A stretch of DNA of 64,000 nucleotides from JAWPMT01 sp965215825 (GTDB taxonomy: Bacteria > Bacteroidota > Bacteroidia > Cytophagales > Cyclobacteriaceae): the NCBI GenBank assembly GCA_965215825.1, contig CBDCEM010000002.1:1984001-2048000 (forward strand). The letters run 5' to 3'. The notes beneath the pieces are model-generated. The model worked only from the letters and a program-made list of their open reading frames with translations, ran no database searches and was not told the DNA's origin. Below, piece by piece: positions 61,656 through 64,000 of the stretch (position 1 is its first letter; every line of letters begins with the position of its first letter). Both the position numbers and the translations under genes were made by a program.

Positions 61656-63875
61656 ATGAAGACAATCGTATCACTTTTTCTGTGCTTCATGATCATAGAG
61701 GTCATGGCATTTGTCCCCGGAGGAAAGCCAGGTACCGGAGGCCAGTTCAATTACGCACTTCAGGAACTGCAAGAAACAGAGATCCGCATCGATGGGGTAC
61801 TCGATGAAGAGGAGTGGGGGAAGGTGGTACCTTTCTCAAAATTCATCAACAAATGGCCTGTGGATTCAGGTTATGCAAAAACACAAACTCAGGTCAAGCT
61901 CACCTACGATGATAATTTTATCTATGTATCGGCCATCAATTATCAGAAACGGGAAGACCTGGTAATCCAAACGCTCAAACGAGACAACCCACAAGGGCAC
62001 TGGGGCAGTGATGGGTTTACGTTTGTAGTGGATCCATTGAATCAGCGTAGCAACGGTTACTTGTTTGGTGTAAATGCCGGAGGTGCTCAGGTAGAGGGTA
62101 CCCTGACGCTGAACGGTACCCGGACTCGGGGCGACCTCAACTGGGACAACAAGTGGTACTCGACAACTAAAGTTTACGACGATTACTGGGTAGTGGAAAT
62201 GGCGATTCCATTCAATGCCTTACGATATACCGACAACCGGGAGTGGGCGGTCAACTTTATTCGGGGCGATATGAAGAACAACGAGATAAGTACCTGGGCA
62301 CAGGTACCGATTGCTTTTAATGGGATAGACCTGGGCCACATGGGGACATTGAGCTGGAACGAACCGCCTAAACCCACAAGTGGAAATGTGATTGTGGTTC
62401 CCTACGTGGCAGGCTCTTCCAACCAGGACTTTGACGATGATGAAAATAACCTGAACGCTGATGCGGGGTTGGATGCCAAAATAGCTTTGTCCTCGGCACT
62501 CAATCTCGACCTCACGGTAAACCCCGATTTTTCCAATGTAGATGTCGACCAACAACAAACGAACCTGACCCAATTCAGCTTGTTTTTCCCCGAACGTCGC
62601 GGGTTCTTTCTGGAAAACAGCGATTTGTTCAGCAACTACGGTAGCTGGGGCATTACGCCATTTTTCTCGAGGCGCATCGGTCTCGATGGTGGCGAAGCCA
62701 TTCCGATTCTGTTTGGTGCCCGACTTACCGGAAACCTTACTGAATCGTTGCGCATTGGTGTCATGGACATACAAACACGAGCAACAGATGATCTCAATGC
62801 CAACAACTACCTGGTAGCTTCTGCGCAGCAGCAGATCATGTCACGCTCAAGAATCAAGATACTGGCCACCAACCGGCAGGGGCTCAATAGCGACGAAAAC
62901 AATGCCGTGGAAGATTACAATCGGGCCGGAGGGCTTGAATTTGACTATGTGTCCGACGATGGTGTGTTTACTGCAACTGCCAAGTACCACATGGCAACAG
63001 ATGAAAATCAACTTAGTGACAACAGTTATTCTACTGTAGGTGCCAACTACAACAATGGGAAGTACTTCTTCGGAGCGTTCTTTCATCAGGTGGGAGAGAA
63101 CTATATCCCGGACATGGGATTTGTGCCTCAGCTCAATCACTATGATCCGGTAGAAGACACGACGATCCGCGTGGGTTTCAGGCGGTTCAACTTTTGGGTA
63201 GGTCGTAGCTTTCGACCGAAAAATGGCCCTATCAATGTATTGGAAGTCAACCCCTGGACCGTTTGGCGATTCGATTACGATGGGAACACGTTGAATCATA
63301 ATGTCGGCCTCTGGAGTACAATCATGTTCAAGTCGCGAGATGAAGTGACGATAGACCTTTCCCACAGAGATCAGCGATTGGTCGTGCCGGCGGAGTTTGT
63401 GGATGATGCGGAGCCGCTGCCCACCGGGTTATACAACAATACGTTTTATCGCCTGGAGTGGAAAAGCGATGGTCGCAAGGTGATCAGTGGAGGTATATCC
63501 GTAGGGCACGGCAAGTTTTACACGGGCCACCGGACCGAATTGATGACCAATTTGAATTTCCGGAAGCAGCCATGGGGAAATTTTGGAGTACGGTATGTGC
63601 AGAATAGAGTAGAGTTGGGAGCCGCACATGGAGAGACCGTACTCCATCTCCTTGGGCCCACGGCGGAGGTCACCTTTAGTAACAAAATGTTCTGGACTAC
63701 CTTCCTGCAATACAATACCCAGGCAGAAAACTTCAACATCAATAGCCGGTTTCAGTGGCGTTACCTACCCATGTCAGACATCTTCCTGGTCTACTCAGAA
63801 AACTACACCTCCAATAACCTCAACATTAAAAATCGAGGCGTAGTATTCAAAATGACCTACTGGTTAAACTTATAG
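61656..63875 (+). CDS. DUF5916 outer-membrane protein with CBM9-like N-terminal domain
   Basis: 739 residues with signal peptide MKTIVSLFLCFMIIEVMAFV. A CBM9-like beta-sandwich (about 40-220) shows IRIDGVLDEEEWGKVVPFSK and GSDGFTFVVDPLNQRSNGYL, followed by a DUF5916 barrel (about 235-739). Landmarks there are DLTVNPDFSNVDVDQQQTNL and FSLFFPERRGFFLENSDLF, which are diagnostic for the family; the chain ends in VVFKMTYWLNL. Members are outer-membrane proteins of unknown role, often near carbohydrate or transport genes. It is divergent from the LytS/LytTR pair. Control by that pair is plausible but only inferred from position. Confidence 0.88.
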   Translation: MKTIVSLFLCFMIIEVMAFVPGGKPGTGGQFNYALQELQETEIRIDGVLDEEEWGKVVPFSKFINKWPVDSGYAKTQTQVKLTYDDNFIYVSAINYQKREDLVIQTLKRDNPQGHWGSDGFTFVVDPLNQRSNGYLFGVNAGGAQVEGTLTLNGTRTRGDLNWDNKWYSTTKVYDDYWVVEMAIPFNALRYTDNREWAVNFIRGDMKNNEISTWAQVPIAFNGIDLGHMGTLSWNEPPKPTSGNVIVVPYVAGSSNQDFDDDENNLNADAGLDAKIALSSALNLDLTVNPDFSNVDVDQQQTNLTQFSLFFPERRGFFLENSDLFSNYGSWGITPFFSRRIGLDGGEAIPILFGARLTGNLTESLRIGVMDIQTRATDDLNANNYLVASAQQQIMSRSRIKILATNRQGLNSDENNAVEDYNRAGGLEFDYVSDDGVFTATAKYHMATDENQLSDNSYSTVGANYNNGKYFFGAFFHQVGENYIPDMGFVPQLNHYDPVEDTTIRVGFRRFNFWVGRSFRPKNGPINVLEVNPWTVWRFDYDGNTLNHNVGLWSTIMFKSRDEVTIDLSHRDQRLVVPAEFVDDAEPLPTGLYNNTFYRLEWKSDGRKVISGGISVGHGKFYTGHRTELMTNLNFRKQPWGNFGVRYVQNRVELGAAHGETVLHLLGPTAEVTFSNKMFWTTFLQYNTQAENFNINSRFQWRYLPMSDIFLVYSENYTSNNLNIKNRGVVFKMTYWLNL

Positions 63876-63952
63876 GATAGGAGAGAAGCGATGGTGGGGC
63901 TATCATTCGGTAGTCCCGTCATTCGCTTTACTTCGTGCTCGCTGCTACCGGG

Positions 63953-63973
63953 CCTGCCTGTCCGGTAGGCAGG
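63953..63973. repeat. Short palindromic repeat
   Basis: CCTGCCT (63953-63959) pairs with AGGCAGG (63967-63973) around GTCCGGT. Palindromes of this CCTGCCT...AGGCAGG type recur between genes in many Bacteroidota genomes. Only one copy was noticed in this window. The surrounding 63876-64000 contains no gene. Confidence 0.6.
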
Positions 63974-64000
63974 TCTGGAATGAAAGAGTTTCCCTTCGAT

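Noticed and set aside
62220..63365. Minus-strand ORFs of 172-184 codons inside the DUF5916 gene
   Set aside because: They are antisense frames of a gene with diagnostic DUF5916 motifs; no start or domain evidence supports them.

Overview
The window looks like chromosomal DNA of a Bacteroidota bacterium, most likely a marine or free-living Cytophagales-type organism (inference). The signs are a TonB-dependent receptor translated with a DUF4249 lipoprotein, DUF2851, TrhO, a DUF5916 protein, LytTR/LytS-type two-component pairs, several signal peptides ending in A-Q or G-Q, weak Shine-Dalgarno signals and moderate GC. No phage, plasmid, CRISPR or complete insertion sequence was seen.

Layout. 1-5 kb: the tail of an upstream gene, two secreted endonuclease/exonuclease/phosphatase (EEP) enzymes, then a minus-strand set of two small membrane proteins, an ECF sigma factor and a tiny coupled ORF. 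4.5-5.4 kb is a gene-poor stretch with tRNA-Asn(GTT) and copies of its 3' end. 5.4-9.7 kb: Hsp20, an HtrA protease, an ALDH7-type dehydrogenase and a GreA-like protein. 9.8-15.6 kb: a large multi-sensor hybrid kinase, then a LytTR regulator/REC-kinase operon. 15.7-17.5 kb: a ceramidase-like membrane protein, a YHS protein and a YdeI-like protein. 17.5-25.8 kb, minus strand: a surface-polysaccharide block of GT4 glycosyltransferase, Wza-like exporter, Wzc-like tyrosine kinase and PHP phosphatase, followed by a TPR protein, a ComA-like enzyme and a DUF368 undecaprenyl-phosphate translocase. 25.9-30.3 kb: HflX, a GH30 glycosidase that stops early, and a repeat adhesin with an in-frame stop right after its signal peptide.

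30.6-40.4 kb holds the most striking locus: a 2,966-residue protein with Ig-like, TTR/carboxypeptidase-regulatory, NHL and YD/Rhs-shell segments in a teneurin-like order. It has no signal peptide and ends in an unrecognised C-terminal domain. A secreted/membrane partner candidate follows it. 40.4-49.6 kb, minus strand: uridine phosphorylase, TrhO, a PglD/NeuD-type acetyltransferase, a polytopic membrane protein, DUF2851, and a three-gene outer-membrane operon (DUF4249, TonB receptor, small barrel). 49.8-58.6 kb: an M20 peptidase, a metallopeptidase/propeller/barrel protein, a SpoIIAA-like protein, a cytoplasmic-looking hemopexin-repeat protein, LpxR and an AONS-family enzyme. 58.6-59.6 kb: a ParDE toxin-antitoxin locus whose toxin is split by a repeat-bearing insert. 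59.6-64 kb: a second LytTR/LytS pair beside a DUF5916 outer-membrane protein, then a palindromic repeat.

Three surface- or competition-related genes are damaged (adhesin, GH30, ParE), while the core genes look intact. All family names come from reading the translated sequence; no database search was run.
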